Shown here: piece after piece, positions 9,303 to 18,990 of the stretch
Position numbering within the stretch: position 1 is the first letter of the stretch
Layout of the letters: every line of letters starts with the position of its first letter
Source: Turicibacter bilis
GTDB taxonomy: Bacteria > Bacillota_I > Bacilli_A > MOL361 > Turicibacteraceae
DNA: 64,000 bases
Reading direction: 5' to 3'
Assembly: GCF_024499055.1 (NCBI RefSeq)
Contig: NZ_CP071249.1
Span: forward strand, 186,001-250,000
Notes under the pieces: model-generated
Seen by the model: only the letters and a program-made list of their open reading frames with translations
Told to the model about the DNA's origin: nothing
Databases searched by the model: none
Made by a program: the position numbers and the translations under genes

Positions 9303-10454
9303 ATGAAAAATATTATCTATCCAAACTATAATTGTTGTATTTTAAATACAATTGCAACTGTAATGAAGTATTATGGACTTCCATGTGAATATAAGGTATT
9401 ACCTGAGCTTGAAGCAGCTCTTGCTAAGAAATATAAAACGATTGTTTTAATGGTGTTTGATGGAATGGGCATTGACGCCTTAGAGAAAAACTTAAAACCA
9501 ACTGATTTTTTAAATCAACACATTAAATCTGAACTAACATCAGTCGTTCCATCGACAACAACAGCGGCGATGACTGCATATTATGCTGGAAAATCTCCAC
9601 TTGAACATGGTTGGTTAGGATGGTCTTTATATTTTAAAGAATATGGACGCTATATCGATACTTTTATCAATACTGATAGTCATACTGGAGAAAAATTAGA
9701 ACTTCCTCATGCCGGGCATGAATTAATGCCATATGCTCATATTCTTGATCAAATTGAACAGGTAACCCATCATCAGACAAAGGCTTATATGGTAGAACCG
9801 GCCTATATTGATTACAAAGGTAAAAATCAAAAAATTGGTGTTGAAGATGCTAAAGGATTTTTTGAAGAGGTAGAAAAGCTTTGTCAAACAAATGAAGAGA
9901 AGTTCATCTTTGCTTATTGGACGGATCCAGATAAAACGATGCATGGAACTGGATGTTACTCAGAAGAAACAAAACAAAAATTACAAGAAATCAATGATTT
10001 ATTAGCGTCGTTATCAAAGACGCTAGAAGATACCTTAATTATTGTTTCTGCTGATCACGGTTTAATTGATGTAGAGAATAAAACGTATTTAAATGAGTAT
10101 CCTCAATTAACCGATTGTTTTTTAATGCCACCATTCATTGAAGGACGTTTAATGTCATTCTTCATTCGCGAAGATTTACGTGATACGTTTAAGCAACGCT
10201 TTAATGAGTTATTTAGTGATGATTTCATCTTACTAACACGACAGGAAGCATTACAGAAGCAATTATTTGGTCCTGGAGAACCTCATAAAAAAACATTAGA
10301 TTTTATTGGTGATTATATTGCTTGTGCAACCGGGCGTAAATTATTTGATTACATGCCGCTGACTAAAACGAAGAAATTTGAATTTACAGCGACTCATGCG
10401 GGTTTAACACGTGAAGAAATGTTAGTCCCATTAATCCTAGTTGAATCAAAATAA
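9303..10454 (+). CDS. Type I phosphodiesterase / nucleotide pyrophosphatase family protein
   Basis: A cytoplasmic metallo-hydrolase of the alkaline-phosphatase superfamily (383 residues). The metal-binding start LMVFDGMGID, the catalytic Thr region SVVPSTTTAAMTAYYAGKSP, the HGW(L)GW segment, YWTDPDKTMHG and the second metal site SADHGLIDV appear in the expected order. Two zinc-like ions and a threonine nucleophile would cleave phosphodiester or phosphomonoester bonds. There is no signal peptide. The start follows GAGGTGACAAG. The true substrate is unknown; relatives are annotated as alkaline phosphatase-family proteins. Single gene with its own terminator. Confidence 0.9.
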   Translation: MKNIIYPNYNCCILNTIATVMKYYGLPCEYKVLPELEAALAKKYKTIVLMVFDGMGIDALEKNLKPTDFLNQHIKSELTSVVPSTTTAAMTAYYAGKSPLEHGWLGWSLYFKEYGRYIDTFINTDSHTGEKLELPHAGHELMPYAHILDQIEQVTHHQTKAYMVEPAYIDYKGKNQKIGVEDAKGFFEEVEKLCQTNEEKFIFAYWTDPDKTMHGTGCYSEETKQKLQEINDLLASLSKTLEDTLIIVSADHGLIDVENKTYLNEYPQLTDCFLMPPFIEGRLMSFFIREDLRDTFKQRFNELFSDDFILLTRQEALQKQLFGPGEPHKKTLDFIGDYIACATGRKLFDYMPLTKTKKFEFTATHAGLTREEMLVPLILVESK

Positions 10455-10458
10455 AATG

Positions 10459-10507
10459 AAAAGAACCTAGTCCAGAAGAACGATTTCTGTCTCTAGGTTC
10501 TTTTTTT
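10459..10507 (+). terminator. Rho-independent terminator
   Basis: AAAGAACCTAG pairs with CTAGGTTCTTT; T7 follows. Confidence 0.88.
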
Positions 10508-10873
10508 AGTCTTTCACAATGGGGGCATTGTCCGTAATTTATTCCCCGTCAAATGATTGTAAATCAGCGAAGCATCGAAGTAATATTGATTTTTAATCAC
10601 CATATTTTTCGTCAATAATCCCGATGTATGATGCATTTAAGTAAAAACAAACAGCTTTTAAAACGATATTATTTTGATAGGATTTAAATGGTGAATAGAC
10701 ATTTAACTTATTGATTTCTTCTAACCCTCATAGGTATATGGTGCTTCAATCTTAGTAAAGAAATTGGATAAGCTGGGGATGATAGTTTAGAAAAAGAAAA
10801 GAAGATTGCCTTTACATGTTTATACTCACCGACATATGATGAAGTATAGCATAATAAAGAGGTGTAGTATTCT
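10508..10873. other. Intergenic region, no gene seen
   Basis: No supported reading frame or strong repeat. The last 60 nt before yabG should hold its promoter (possibly a sporulation sigma-factor type, which I cannot verify by eye). Confidence 0.45.
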
Positions 10874-11698
10874 ATGCAAGTAGGTGATGTCATTGTTAGA
10901 AAGTCTTATCAGAAAGACATGAAATTTACAATTGTTAAAATTATCAATCATCAGGCTATCTTGAACGGTTTAAATTATCGCTTAATTGCAGATGCAGATC
11001 TGGATGATTTAGAATGTGTTGAATCAAGGTTATTGATTTCAAATAAATGGTGTAAACTAAAAAATAAAGATTCAAAATTAATTGATTCACCACCTAAGCT
11101 ATTAAAGCAATACCCTCATTATCAAACCATCTCGAATCATCAAAATATGAAGTTTGGTCGAATTCTGCATTTAGATGGAAATATGTTATATTTTAAAAAA
11201 TGTTGTTCATTGTATAAGAAGTTAAACTTAACAGTTGATGCTTACTGTATCAAAGAATGCCATCAACCGCTGTTTATTTCAGAATTACTTAGCTTGCATC
11301 ATCCAGATATCTTAATCCTCACAGGTCATGATTCAATGACAAAAGAGAAGCGTTACTCTATGACACCGTCTGATTATAAAAATTCCCGATTTTTTGTTGA
11401 ATCGATTAAGGCGGCACGGAAGGTCTATAAAGATTATGATGATCTTATTATATTTGCTGGAGGGTGTCAATCGAATTACGAAGCTCTGATGAATGCAGGA
11501 GCAAACTTTGCAAGTGCTCCTAAACGATCACTGATTAATATTTATGACCCAGTTTATGTTGCCTCTATCCTTTCTACTTCTTCAATCTCAACCGTTATTG
11601 ATTTGAATGTCCTACTAGAAAGTGGTTTGTTCACAGATACAGATATTGGTGGTTTAGAAACGAGAGGGAAAAGTCGAATCATTAAACCTGGATATTAG
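10874..11698 (+). CDS. yabG: Sporulation-specific protease YabG
   Basis: YabG is a mother-cell cysteine protease that processes spore-coat proteins. The 274-residue protein shows the family's pattern: an N-terminal small domain (VGDVIVRKSY), then FGRILHLDGN, HPDILILTGHDSM, NSRFFVESIKAARK, IIFAGGCQSNYEALMNAGANFASAPKR, INIYDPVYVAS and the C-terminal GGLETRGKSR. It is slightly shorter than the Bacillus protein (about 290). GAGGTG precedes the ATG. Its presence, with the CotD-like gene 1.7 kb away, indicates that the host makes spores. The convergent transporter gene begins only 3 nt beyond its stop. Confidence 0.95.
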   Translation: MQVGDVIVRKSYQKDMKFTIVKIINHQAILNGLNYRLIADADLDDLECVESRLLISNKWCKLKNKDSKLIDSPPKLLKQYPHYQTISNHQNMKFGRILHLDGNMLYFKKCCSLYKKLNLTVDAYCIKECHQPLFISELLSLHHPDILILTGHDSMTKEKRYSMTPSDYKNSRFFVESIKAARKVYKDYDDLIIFAGGCQSNYEALMNAGANFASAPKRSLINIYDPVYVASILSTSSISTVIDLNVLLESGLFTDTDIGGLETRGKSRIIKPGY

Positions 11699-11701
11699 TC
11701 A

Positions 11702-13008
11702 TCAAATCGTAATCGCAATATAAATTACTATATAAAGGGCAGAGAATAAGACCATAAAAAGAGCGAATGGAATCGAGAAGACAAGATAATTTTTTAAGAC
11801 AAAGATTTCTTCAAGCTCTTTTTTCTCGTGGGGTAACATTCTAATATGTTTAATAAATCGTTTAGTTTGGCTCAGTAACACGGGTCCACCGGTAGCCGAC
11901 CAAGGGAGCATACTACTGCCTGATAAAATACCAAGTGCTAAAGCAGCATAAATTAAGTGAAAAGGAACGAGCGAAGATAAAGATGTACAAATGGGTAATA
12001 AAGTGGCTGCAGCAGGTCCATCTGATAAAAATGTGGCAATTAGAAAGGATAATCCTAAAATAGAGAGACACATTAAATAAGGATTTTGTTGTGTAGCTGC
12101 TAAAATATATTCGGCGATAGAAGATAGAATTCCACATTGTTCTAAAACACCACCAATTAAAAATAAAGCGATTAAGAAAGCAATCGAGTCCAGTAGTGGC
12201 AAGTCGTTAAGAAGATCCATAGATTCTTTATGATTTGAAAGTAAGGCTAATCCCCCAAAGAATAAAGAAACGTAGGCAATCGAGACATTAAAAAAGGGAC
12301 CCACACATAAACCAATAATATAATCAACGAATAGGATTAATGGAATACGTAATTCTTTCCATTTAATAGGTTCTTTCTTAATGACCGGCGATTCACGCCA
12401 GTGCTTTGAAAAAAAACGATACCAAATATATGTATAACCGCAAAGGAAAACAATAAATAAGAAACAAGGGAATAACATTATATTTAAGAAATCAAAAAGT
12501 GAGAAATCAGTGTATAGAGTCAGAATCACAGCAGGGGTGTCAGCCCATGGAAGGGCTGCTCCTCCAATATTAGAAGAAACAACTAAACTAACTAAGATAG
12601 GAGTAATCGGGATATGATATTGATTAGCTAAATAGATGGTAGTATAGGTAAAGAGTAGAACGACACTTAGATTATTCATAAATAAGGAACTAAAGAAAAT
12701 AAGGAAGGGCAGAACGAGAATAATAAAAGTTTGACTTCCTTTCGAGAGCTCGACAAAAATTTATAGCTGATCCGATTCATGACACCGCAACGTTCAAATA
12801 TATCCGTAAAAAGTGAAAGAACGATCAGAAGAATGATAATCTCAGAAGGAAATGAGGTAAAAGCTTTTGCAACATCAAAGGAAGATGTTAGTGTTCCTAT
12901 GAGTAATAATGTTCCAGCACCTAACAGTGCAGTAGCTGTTCTTTTTTTGGTGTTGAGGATCATGAGAATATAAACACAAATAGTAATGATAATAAGAATA
13001 ATATTCAT
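11702..13008 (-). pseudogene. Frameshifted SLC13/ArsB/NhaD-type ion transporter
   Basis: Two overlapping frames on the minus strand together encode one ion-transporter-superfamily permease of about 435 residues. The first part (start 13008) gives helices 1-3 ending in SYKFLSSSRK. The second part restarts at 12679, but its frame reads backwards without a stop through GSQTFIILVLPFLIFFSSLF, the normal continuation. The frames therefore meet at a one-base indel near 12745-12760. Conserved features include NNLSVVLLF, ALPWADTPA, SDGPAAATLLP and GSSMLPWSATGGP. Arsenite, dicarboxylate or Na+/H+ exchange are all possible in this superfamily. A single lesion could be an assembly error. Confidence 0.85.
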
Positions 13009-13236
13009 TGCTATACCTCTTTTTTAATAGACTTTCTGTATATCATATTGAAAGAAGGATAAATCTGTGTTATTGAATCAGGATAAAATTCCTCGTTTTT
13101 TACTTTTAGACATTTTTTGAATCTCCATTTGAGAAGTTTCTTATTTTTGCATAATATAGACTGTATACAGGGTGTTATTTTATGAAAAGGGTAATATATT
13201 AAAAAATAGTAGGTAGAAAAAGGAGTGAGAAATAAA

Positions 13237-13956
13237 ATGAAAAATTCACCAATCATTGGATTAGCTCCATTATGGGATGATGGAAAGCAGTGCGTTTGGA
13301 TGGAGCAAGATTATCTTGAGGCTATTACCTTAGCGGGAGGTATGCCTATCATTCTACCTCTTGTACAAAATGAAGCTATGATTGAAGAGATTGCTTCAAA
13401 AATTGATGGATTGTTTTTAACAGGAGGACACGATATCAATCCGAACATTTATCATGAAAAAGCTACTGATTTATGTGGGAAAATGTGTGATTCTAGGGAT
13501 AGATTTGAGTTGAAATTAGTAGAAAAAATAATAGAGCAAAATAAACCTATTTTTGGGGTTTGTCGAGGACTACAACTCTTAAATGTTTTCTTTAAGGGGA
13601 CACTTTTTCAAGACATCCCAACACAATATAAAAAAGATCGCAACTTCTCACATCGACAACAAATCCCGTATGATCAACCGGTTCATGAAGTTTTTTTTGT
13701 CGAAGGTGGCTTGTTAGCTCAGTGGTTAAATGTGAATACTTTACAGGTGAATAGCAGACACCATCAGGGCATTAAAAAGTTAGGTGAAGGACTAATGGTT
13801 GAAGCTCTTTCAAGCGATGGCTTAATAGAAGCGATTCATCATTCTAATTACCCCTTTTTAGTGGCTGTTCAATGGCATCCTGAATCGAGATGTAAAACAA
13901 ATGAACAAGAAAGAATGCTCTTTGAACAGTTTGTGAATAGTTGTAAAAGAACATAA
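13237..13956 (+). CDS. Gamma-glutamyl-gamma-aminobutyrate hydrolase family (peptidase C26)
   Basis: A class-I glutamine-amidotransferase-like hydrolase of 239 residues. The nucleophile cysteine sits in FGVCRGLQLLNVFF, the oxyanion/TGG segment in LFLTGGHDINP, and the catalytic His-Glu in VQWHPESR. This is the PuuD/YvdE-like group, which cleaves gamma-glutamyl amide bonds of small molecules such as gamma-Glu-GABA. An upstream in-frame GTG lies within the AGGAG ribosome site, so ATG 13237 is taken. No linked polyamine genes are present, so the physiological substrate is unclear. Divergent from the broken transporter; ends at a terminator. Confidence 0.92.
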   Translation: MKNSPIIGLAPLWDDGKQCVWMEQDYLEAITLAGGMPIILPLVQNEAMIEEIASKIDGLFLTGGHDINPNIYHEKATDLCGKMCDSRDRFELKLVEKIIEQNKPIFGVCRGLQLLNVFFKGTLFQDIPTQYKKDRNFSHRQQIPYDQPVHEVFFVEGGLLAQWLNVNTLQVNSRHHQGIKKLGEGLMVEALSSDGLIEAIHHSNYPFLVAVQWHPESRCKTNEQERMLFEQFVNSCKRT

Positions 13957-13986
13957 ATTAAAGTCTGCACATGTATGAAATTTGAA

Positions 13987-14025
13987 GGGAAAGGTATCCT
14001 AAAAAAAGACACCTTTCTCTTTTTT
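13987..14025 (+). terminator. Rho-independent terminator
   Basis: GGGAAAGGTATC pairs with GACACCTTTCTC (G-U pairs), followed by T6. Confidence 0.75.
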
Positions 14026-14048
14026 GTTGGTCCATTAGATAAAATTTA

Positions 14049-14077
14049 TTGACAGTTTCTGCAAAGAGGAGTAGAAT
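14049..14077 (+). promoter_or_regulatory. Sigma-A type promoter of the Fur-family gene
   Basis: TTGACA (14049-14054), 17-bp spacer, TAGAAT (14072-14077). The -10 box overlaps the palindrome at 14075-14097. Confidence 0.85.
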
Positions 14078-14097
14078 TTGAAACTGAGTTTCAAATT
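14075..14097. promoter_or_regulatory. Perfect 23-bp palindrome, probable Fur-family operator
   Basis: Arms AATTTGAAACT and AGTTTCAAATT flank a single central G. The inner TGAAACT-G-AGTTTCA has the 7-1-7 layout of Fur, PerR and Zur boxes. It covers the end of the -10 box and the likely transcription start, so a bound repressor would block transcription. The nearest gene encodes a Fur-family regulator, so autoregulation is the simplest reading (inference). Confidence 0.8.
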
Positions 14098-14117
14098 TAT
14101 GAGAATGAGGTGTGAAT

Positions 14118-14531
14118 ATGACCGAGTCAAAAGGCTATAAGACGAGGCAACGGAGCTTAATTTTAAGCTATCTAGCTTCAAATCGGGATCGACATATTAC
14201 TGCAGAAGAGATTATTAGCCATTTTCGTTCTAAAGGAACAAAGATAGGCAAATCAACGGTGTATCGATATCTTAATTTATTATTAGAAAAAGGGATTATT
14301 CGAAAGTATTTACGTGGTGATGGACCAACAGCATGTTATCGTTATGTGGACGAACAATCAACCGAGGCATTCGTCTGTCATGTAAAGTGTGAACGCTGTG
14401 GTAAAGTTGAAAATATTTCGTGTGAAGAAATAAAAAAAATCAGTGCAATCTTCGAGCAAAAATCTGCCTTTAAATTAGATTTAAGTCATACGATCTTTTA
14501 TGGACAATGCAGGGATTGTAAAATAGAATGA
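14118..14531 (+). CDS. Fur-family metal-dependent transcriptional repressor
   Basis: A 137-residue regulator of the Fur/Zur/PerR family. Residues 1-80 form the winged helix (TRQRSLILSYLASN, TAEEII, STVYRYLNLLLEKGIIRK). The C-terminal half has the dimer/metal domain with two CxxC pairs, CERCGK and CRDCK, that form the structural zinc site. The usual His-rich regulatory site is weak: only CHVKCERC and the later HTIFYG histidines are visible. Which metal it senses is therefore not clear, with Zur- or PerR-like roles both possible. ATG 14118 is preferred because GAGG lies 7 nt before it. It is followed after 26 nt by a YhgE/Pip gene and is probably co-transcribed with it. Confidence 0.92.
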   Translation: MTESKGYKTRQRSLILSYLASNRDRHITAEEIISHFRSKGTKIGKSTVYRYLNLLLEKGIIRKYLRGDGPTACYRYVDEQSTEAFVCHVKCERCGKVENISCEEIKKISAIFEQKSAFKLDLSHTIFYGQCRDCKIE

Positions 14532-14557
14532 GTTAGTTAAGAAGGAAGAGATTTAAA

Positions 14558-16711
14558 ATGATAAAAAATATTTGGACGATTTATAAAGAGGACCTTAAGC
14601 GTATTTTTACAAATTATGCCGCTCTTATCGTTATTTTAGCCTTATGTATATTACCGTCACTTTATGCGTGGTTTAATATTAAAGCATCGTGGGATCCTTA
14701 TGGTCAGCAAGCAACGAGTCAAATTAAAATTGGTGTGATTAATAATGACAAGGGAACTGAGTTCAATGGAAAACTCATTAATATTGGAGATCAAGTGGTT
14801 GATCAATTAAAAGAAAATGATTTAATGGGATGGCAATTTGTTGACGAAGCAGAAGGAGAGAAGGCATTAGAAGAGGGAACCTTCTATGCAACGATTACGA
14901 TTCCTGATAATTTTTCACAAGATATTACATCTTTAGTGACAAGTGATGTAAAAAAAGGACAAATGATTTATCGAGTGAATGAAAAAATTAATGCTATTGC
15001 TCCTAAGTTAACTAGTAAAGGGGCTACTGGTGTTCAAGAGAATATCAATCAAACAATTGTTGAAACGGTTAGTGGTATTTTGTTTGAAGCGGGAAAAGGA
15101 TTAGGTTTAGAAATTCAAGAAACCGTATTACCTCAGTTATCGCATGTTTATGATCAATTAGAAGAATTAATTTCAAAATTTGGCGATATGAATAGTTTAG
15201 TGCAAACAGCTCATAATGGTGGAATTCAATTAAAAGACTTAATTGCCTCAATTCAGACCGATTTACCATTGATTGAAACGACCATTACTTCTGCAAAGAC
15301 AACGATTACTTCTTTAGAAAGTTTCATGGATACTTCAAAATCAGCGCTAAGTGATTTCATGCCGACCTTAAAAAATGATCTGTTATTAATTCAGACGATT
15401 GCTGATGAACTAAATACTTATGTGAGTCAAATAGAAGAGGCCATTCTAAGTGGGTCAGACAAAGCTCCTGAATTGATTGAGAACTTAATTACAAAAGTAG
15501 AAAGTACTCAAAGTTTAGTGCGATCATTTGTTAAAGTATTAGAGAGTTTCAATAAATTCCCAGCTGGGAGATTTGATGATTTAATTTCACAGTTACAGGG
15601 TGTGAATGGAGAATTAGATAAAGCTAAAGACTTTTTACAACAATTACATGATACTACTGTTAATGGTGGAGAACCTAATTTAACGGTTTTAAATAACATC
15701 AAAACTTTATTAAGTAGTGTTTCAAGTACAGCGAGTTCCATTTATAATCGTTTTGATAGTGCTATTGTGCCATCTTTAAATAATGTCATTGATCAGGCTT
15801 ATAGTACAGCAACTAATGTCTTACAAGTTTTAAAAGAGGCTGAAACAAAATTACCAGATGTTGCTTCCTTATTAAATACAGCGTATGAAGGAGCAGATAA
15901 AGGAATTGACGCCATTGAATATATCAACTCAAAATTACCTGAAGCAGAGAATAAAGTAAGAGAAGTGACTGCAAAACTTGGTGATATTAATGAAAGCCAA
16001 AGTTTACAAGAGGTGTTAACGTTACTTCAAGAAGCAGTGACGGAACGTCAAAACTTTATGTCATCTCCCGTCGATTTAGTTGAGGAAACCATCTTCCCAA
16101 TGCATAACTACGGTACTGCGATGACACCATTTTATAGTGTACTCGCTCAGTGGGTCGGAATGACGTTATTAATTTCAATGTTATCGGTTCATGCAAAAGG
16201 CGAATATCGTCCAAGTGAAGAATATTTTGGAAAGTTCTTGTTGTTTGCAACAATTGCACTTGTTCAAGGTCTTATTATTGCATTAGGTGATTTATATCTT
16301 TTAAATATCTACTGTGTCAATCCAGGTTTATTTATTGTTGGAATTTTATTCACGAGTATCACATTTACTTTTATCGTTTATTCACTCGTTTCAGTATTTG
16401 GTAACGTTGGAAAGGTTGTCTCAATTATTCTATTAGTCTTACAAGTGGCAGGTTCAGGAGGAACTTTCCCAATTCAATTAACACCTAAGTTCTTCCAAAT
16501 TATTAATCCATTTTTGCCTTTTACATATGCGATTTCTTTTGCACGTGAATCGATTGGTGGAATCGTGGAAAATGTTTTAGCAAAAGATATTATCATTATG
16601 TGTATCTATAGTGTGGGGGCAGTTCTTATTTCATTATTTTTAAAGAAACCAATTAATAAGTTATTACAAGGATTTGCTGAGAAATTTGAAGAAAGTGGGT
16701 TAGGGGAATAA
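14558..16711 (+). CDS. YhgE/Pip family membrane protein
   Basis: A 717-residue protein with one N-terminal helix (IVILALCILPSLYAWFNI), a long extracytoplasmic coiled-coil region (about 180-490, rich in heptads such as LEELISKFGDMNSL) and five or six C-terminal helices of the ABC-2-permease type from about 510 on. This is the YhgE/Pip domain arrangement seen in phage-infection proteins of lactic bacteria and related to the EsaA component of type VII secretion. AGAAGGAAGAG precedes the ATG. Its position after a Fur-family repressor suggests metal-linked expression of an envelope or export function. No WXG100 genes are nearby, so a type VII link is not supported here. Confidence 0.9.
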   Translation: MIKNIWTIYKEDLKRIFTNYAALIVILALCILPSLYAWFNIKASWDPYGQQATSQIKIGVINNDKGTEFNGKLINIGDQVVDQLKENDLMGWQFVDEAEGEKALEEGTFYATITIPDNFSQDITSLVTSDVKKGQMIYRVNEKINAIAPKLTSKGATGVQENINQTIVETVSGILFEAGKGLGLEIQETVLPQLSHVYDQLEELISKFGDMNSLVQTAHNGGIQLKDLIASIQTDLPLIETTITSAKTTITSLESFMDTSKSALSDFMPTLKNDLLLIQTIADELNTYVSQIEEAILSGSDKAPELIENLITKVESTQSLVRSFVKVLESFNKFPAGRFDDLISQLQGVNGELDKAKDFLQQLHDTTVNGGEPNLTVLNNIKTLLSSVSSTASSIYNRFDSAIVPSLNNVIDQAYSTATNVLQVLKEAETKLPDVASLLNTAYEGADKGIDAIEYINSKLPEAENKVREVTAKLGDINESQSLQEVLTLLQEAVTERQNFMSSPVDLVEETIFPMHNYGTAMTPFYSVLAQWVGMTLLISMLSVHAKGEYRPSEEYFGKFLLFATIALVQGLIIALGDLYLLNIYCVNPGLFIVGILFTSITFTFIVYSLVSVFGNVGKVVSIILLVLQVAGSGGTFPIQLTPKFFQIINPFLPFTYAISFARESIGGIVENVLAKDIIIMCIYSVGAVLISLFLKKPINKLLQGFAEKFEESGLGE

Positions 16712-16737
16712 TCGCATGAAAATCATGCGATTTTTTC
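16710..16737 (+). terminator. Rho-independent terminator
   Basis: AATCGCATGA/TCATGCGATT stem with a two-base loop, then T6. Confidence 0.88.
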
Positions 16738-16768
16738 TTGGAATTTACTGTGATAGCGGATTAAAATG

Positions 16769-16797
16769 TTGACACCAAATTTAGGGTATGATATATA
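16769..16797 (+). promoter_or_regulatory. Promoter of htpG
   Basis: TTGACA at 16769-16774 with a TATATA -10 at 16792-16797 (17-bp spacer). The CIRCE element lies directly downstream. Confidence 0.7.
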
Positions 16798-16810
16798 TTT
16801 GATATGGGTG

Positions 16811-16837
16811 TTAGCACTCTAATGATGAGAGTGATAA
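16811..16837. promoter_or_regulatory. CIRCE element (HrcA operator)
   Basis: TTAGCACTC, nine bases, GAGTGATAA. The consensus is TTAGCACTC-N9-GAGTGCTAA, so only one base differs. It lies about 14 bp after the -10 box, the normal position for HrcA repression of class-I heat-shock genes. Confidence 0.93.
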
Positions 16838-16861
16838 AAAAAGAACAGAGGAGCGATTAAA

Positions 16862-18727
16862 TTGAAACAATTTAAAGCAGAGTCAAAACGATTATTAGAT
16901 TTAATGATTAATTCAATTTACACACATCGTGAAATTTTCTTACGTGAGTTAATTTCGAATGCAAGTGATGCGATTGATAAACTATATTATAAAGCCTTAA
17001 CAGATTCAGATTTAAGCTTCAATGCAGATGATTACTTTATTAAAATTTCTATTGATGAAGAAAAGCGTCAGATTACGATTTCTGATACAGGAATCGGTAT
17101 GACAGAAGCGGAGTTGGATGAACATTTAGGGGTTATCGCTAAAAGTGGTTCATTACAATTTAAAAAAGATACAGAGTTAGAAGATGGTCATGATATTATT
17201 GGACAATTTGGGGTTGGATTTTATTCAGCTTTCTTAGTGGCTGATAAAGTGACTGTCATTTCAAAAGCTTTAGGAGCAGAAACAGCTTATAAGTGGGAAT
17301 CATGTGGAGCCGATGGATATACGATTGAGCCATGTGAAAAAGCAACGGTTGGAACAGACATCATTTTAACAGTAAAAGAAAATACAGAAGATGAAAACTT
17401 TGATGAGTATTTAGATGTCTATAAATTAAAATCAATTATCAAAAAATATTCAGACTTCATTCGTTATCCAATTAAAATGGATTTAACACGCTCACAACTA
17501 AAAGAAGGTAGTGAAAGTGAATATGAAGAAGTCACAGAAGAACAAACAGTTAATAGCATGGTTCCAATTTGGAAGAAAAATAAACGCGAATTAACTGATG
17601 AAGATTATGAAAACTTCTATAATGAAAAACACTTTGGATTTGATCAACCATTAGCACATATTCATTTAAGTGTAGATGGAACAGTAAGCTATAATGCTAT
17701 TCTTTATATTCCAGAGAAGATGCCATACGATTTCTATACAACAGAGTATGAAAAAGGATTAGAACTTTATTCAAGTGGTGTCTTAATCATGAATAAATGT
17801 GCCGACCTATTACCAGATTACTTTAGTTTCGTCAAAGGAATTGTCGATTCAGAAGATTTATCGTTAAATATTTCTCGTGAAATTTTACAGCATGACCGTC
17901 AATTAAAATTAATTGCAAAGAACATTAAAACGAAAATTAAAAATGAATTAGAAAAAATGATTAAAAATGATCGTGAAAAGTATGAAACATTCTATCAATC
18001 ATTTGGACGTCAATTAAAATATGGTGTTTATTCAGACTTTGGAGCAAACAAAGACGTGCTACAAGATTTATTAATGTTTGCTTCATCTCATGAAGATAAA
18101 TTAGTGACATTAGATGAATACGTGTCTCGTATGAAAGAAGATCAAACGCATATTTACTATGCCGTAGGAGATTCTATTGATCGTATTAAAAAGTTACCAC
18201 AATCAGAGGCTGTGTTAGATAAAGGATATGAGATTTTATACTTCACAGAAGATATTGATGAATTTGCGATTAAAATGTTAATGTCATACCAAGACAAAGA
18301 ATTTAAATCAGTTTCTAGTGCGGATTTAGGATTAGATACAGATGCAAAAGAAGAGGAAGCAACAAAAGAGTTTGCAACGTTATTTGAAAATATGACGTCA
18401 GTATTAAGCGGAAAAGTTAAAACTGTTCGTGCAAGCCGCCGTTTAAAATCTCATCCTGTTTGTTTAGCTAATGAAGGGGATTTATCAATTGAAATGGAAA
18501 AGGTATTAAACTCAATGCCAAATGGTCAGCAAGTAAAAGCTGATAAAGTATTAGAAGTTAATGTTAACCATGATGTGTTTAAATCATTACAAGCTGCATA
18601 TGAACATGACAAAGAGAAGTTTGATTTATTTACAGATGTCTTATATAATCAAGCACGCTTAATCGAAGGTTTAGATATTGAAGATCCAGTGGCCTTTACA
18701 AATAATGTTTGTCGATTAATGAAATAA
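16862..18727 (+). CDS. htpG: Molecular chaperone HtpG (bacterial Hsp90)
   Basis: ATP-dependent cytoplasmic chaperone. The 621-residue protein has the three Hsp90 parts: the GHKL ATPase domain (1-220) with [20 protein letters not shown] and [14 protein letters not shown]; the middle domain (about 230-490) with the catalytic-loop arginine region [12 protein letters not shown]; and the C-terminal dimer domain. Translation starts at TTG, with GAGGAG 8 nt upstream; the next residues [25 protein letters not shown] match the family start, so this rare start is well supported. The CIRCE element shows control by HrcA, whereas htpG of Bacillus subtilis is not under CIRCE. Single gene with its own terminator. 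Confidence 0.97.
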   Translation: MKQFKAESKRLLDLMINSIYTHREIFLRELISNASDAIDKLYYKALTDSDLSFNADDYFIKISIDEEKRQITISDTGIGMTEAELDEHLGVIAKSGSLQFKKDTELEDGHDIIGQFGVGFYSAFLVADKVTVISKALGAETAYKWESCGADGYTIEPCEKATVGTDIILTVKENTEDENFDEYLDVYKLKSIIKKYSDFIRYPIKMDLTRSQLKEGSESEYEEVTEEQTVNSMVPIWKKNKRELTDEDYENFYNEKHFGFDQPLAHIHLSVDGTVSYNAILYIPEKMPYDFYTTEYEKGLELYSSGVLIMNKCADLLPDYFSFVKGIVDSEDLSLNISREILQHDRQLKLIAKNIKTKIKNELEKMIKNDREKYETFYQSFGRQLKYGVYSDFGANKDVLQDLLMFASSHEDKLVTLDEYVSRMKEDQTHIYYAVGDSIDRIKKLPQSEAVLDKGYEILYFTEDIDEFAIKMLMSYQDKEFKSVSSADLGLDTDAKEEEATKEFATLFENMTSVLSGKVKTVRASRRLKSHPVCLANEGDLSIEMEKVLNSMPNGQQVKADKVLEVNVNHDVFKSLQAAYEHDKEKFDLFTDVLYNQARLIEGLDIEDPVAFTNNVCRLMK

Positions 18728-18732
18728 AAAAA

Positions 18733-18764
18733 TGGGTGACTATCAATGATAGTCGCCTTTTTTG
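18733..18764 (+). terminator. Rho-independent terminator of htpG
   Basis: GGGTGACTATC/GATAGTCGCC stem with an AAT loop (G-U pair) and T6. Confidence 0.85.
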
Positions 18765-18990
18765 ATAGGATAAAAAGTTGTTTAATGAATTAATAGAAAT
18801 GGAACTTTAATCAAAAGAATTAAATCCAGTGATATTAAGTTGTCTTTTGAATTGCTATTAAAAAATGTAGGGTAATGCGGGTTTAATATGCTTTGGTAGA
18901 GTAAAGACGAAACAAAGGAATTTTTAAAACTTTATTTTCATAGACTTACAATAACGATGATAAACTAGCAAAATTAAGTAGGGGATAAAA

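Noticed and set aside
13011-13256. 81-codon frame on the minus strand upstream of the amidotransferase-like gene
   Set aside because: It runs through the divergent promoter region, overlaps the next gene's start and has no domain.
13440-16720. Type VII secretion locus around the YhgE/Pip gene
   Set aside because: No WXG100, EssC or EsaB-like genes are nearby; the protein alone does not support it.
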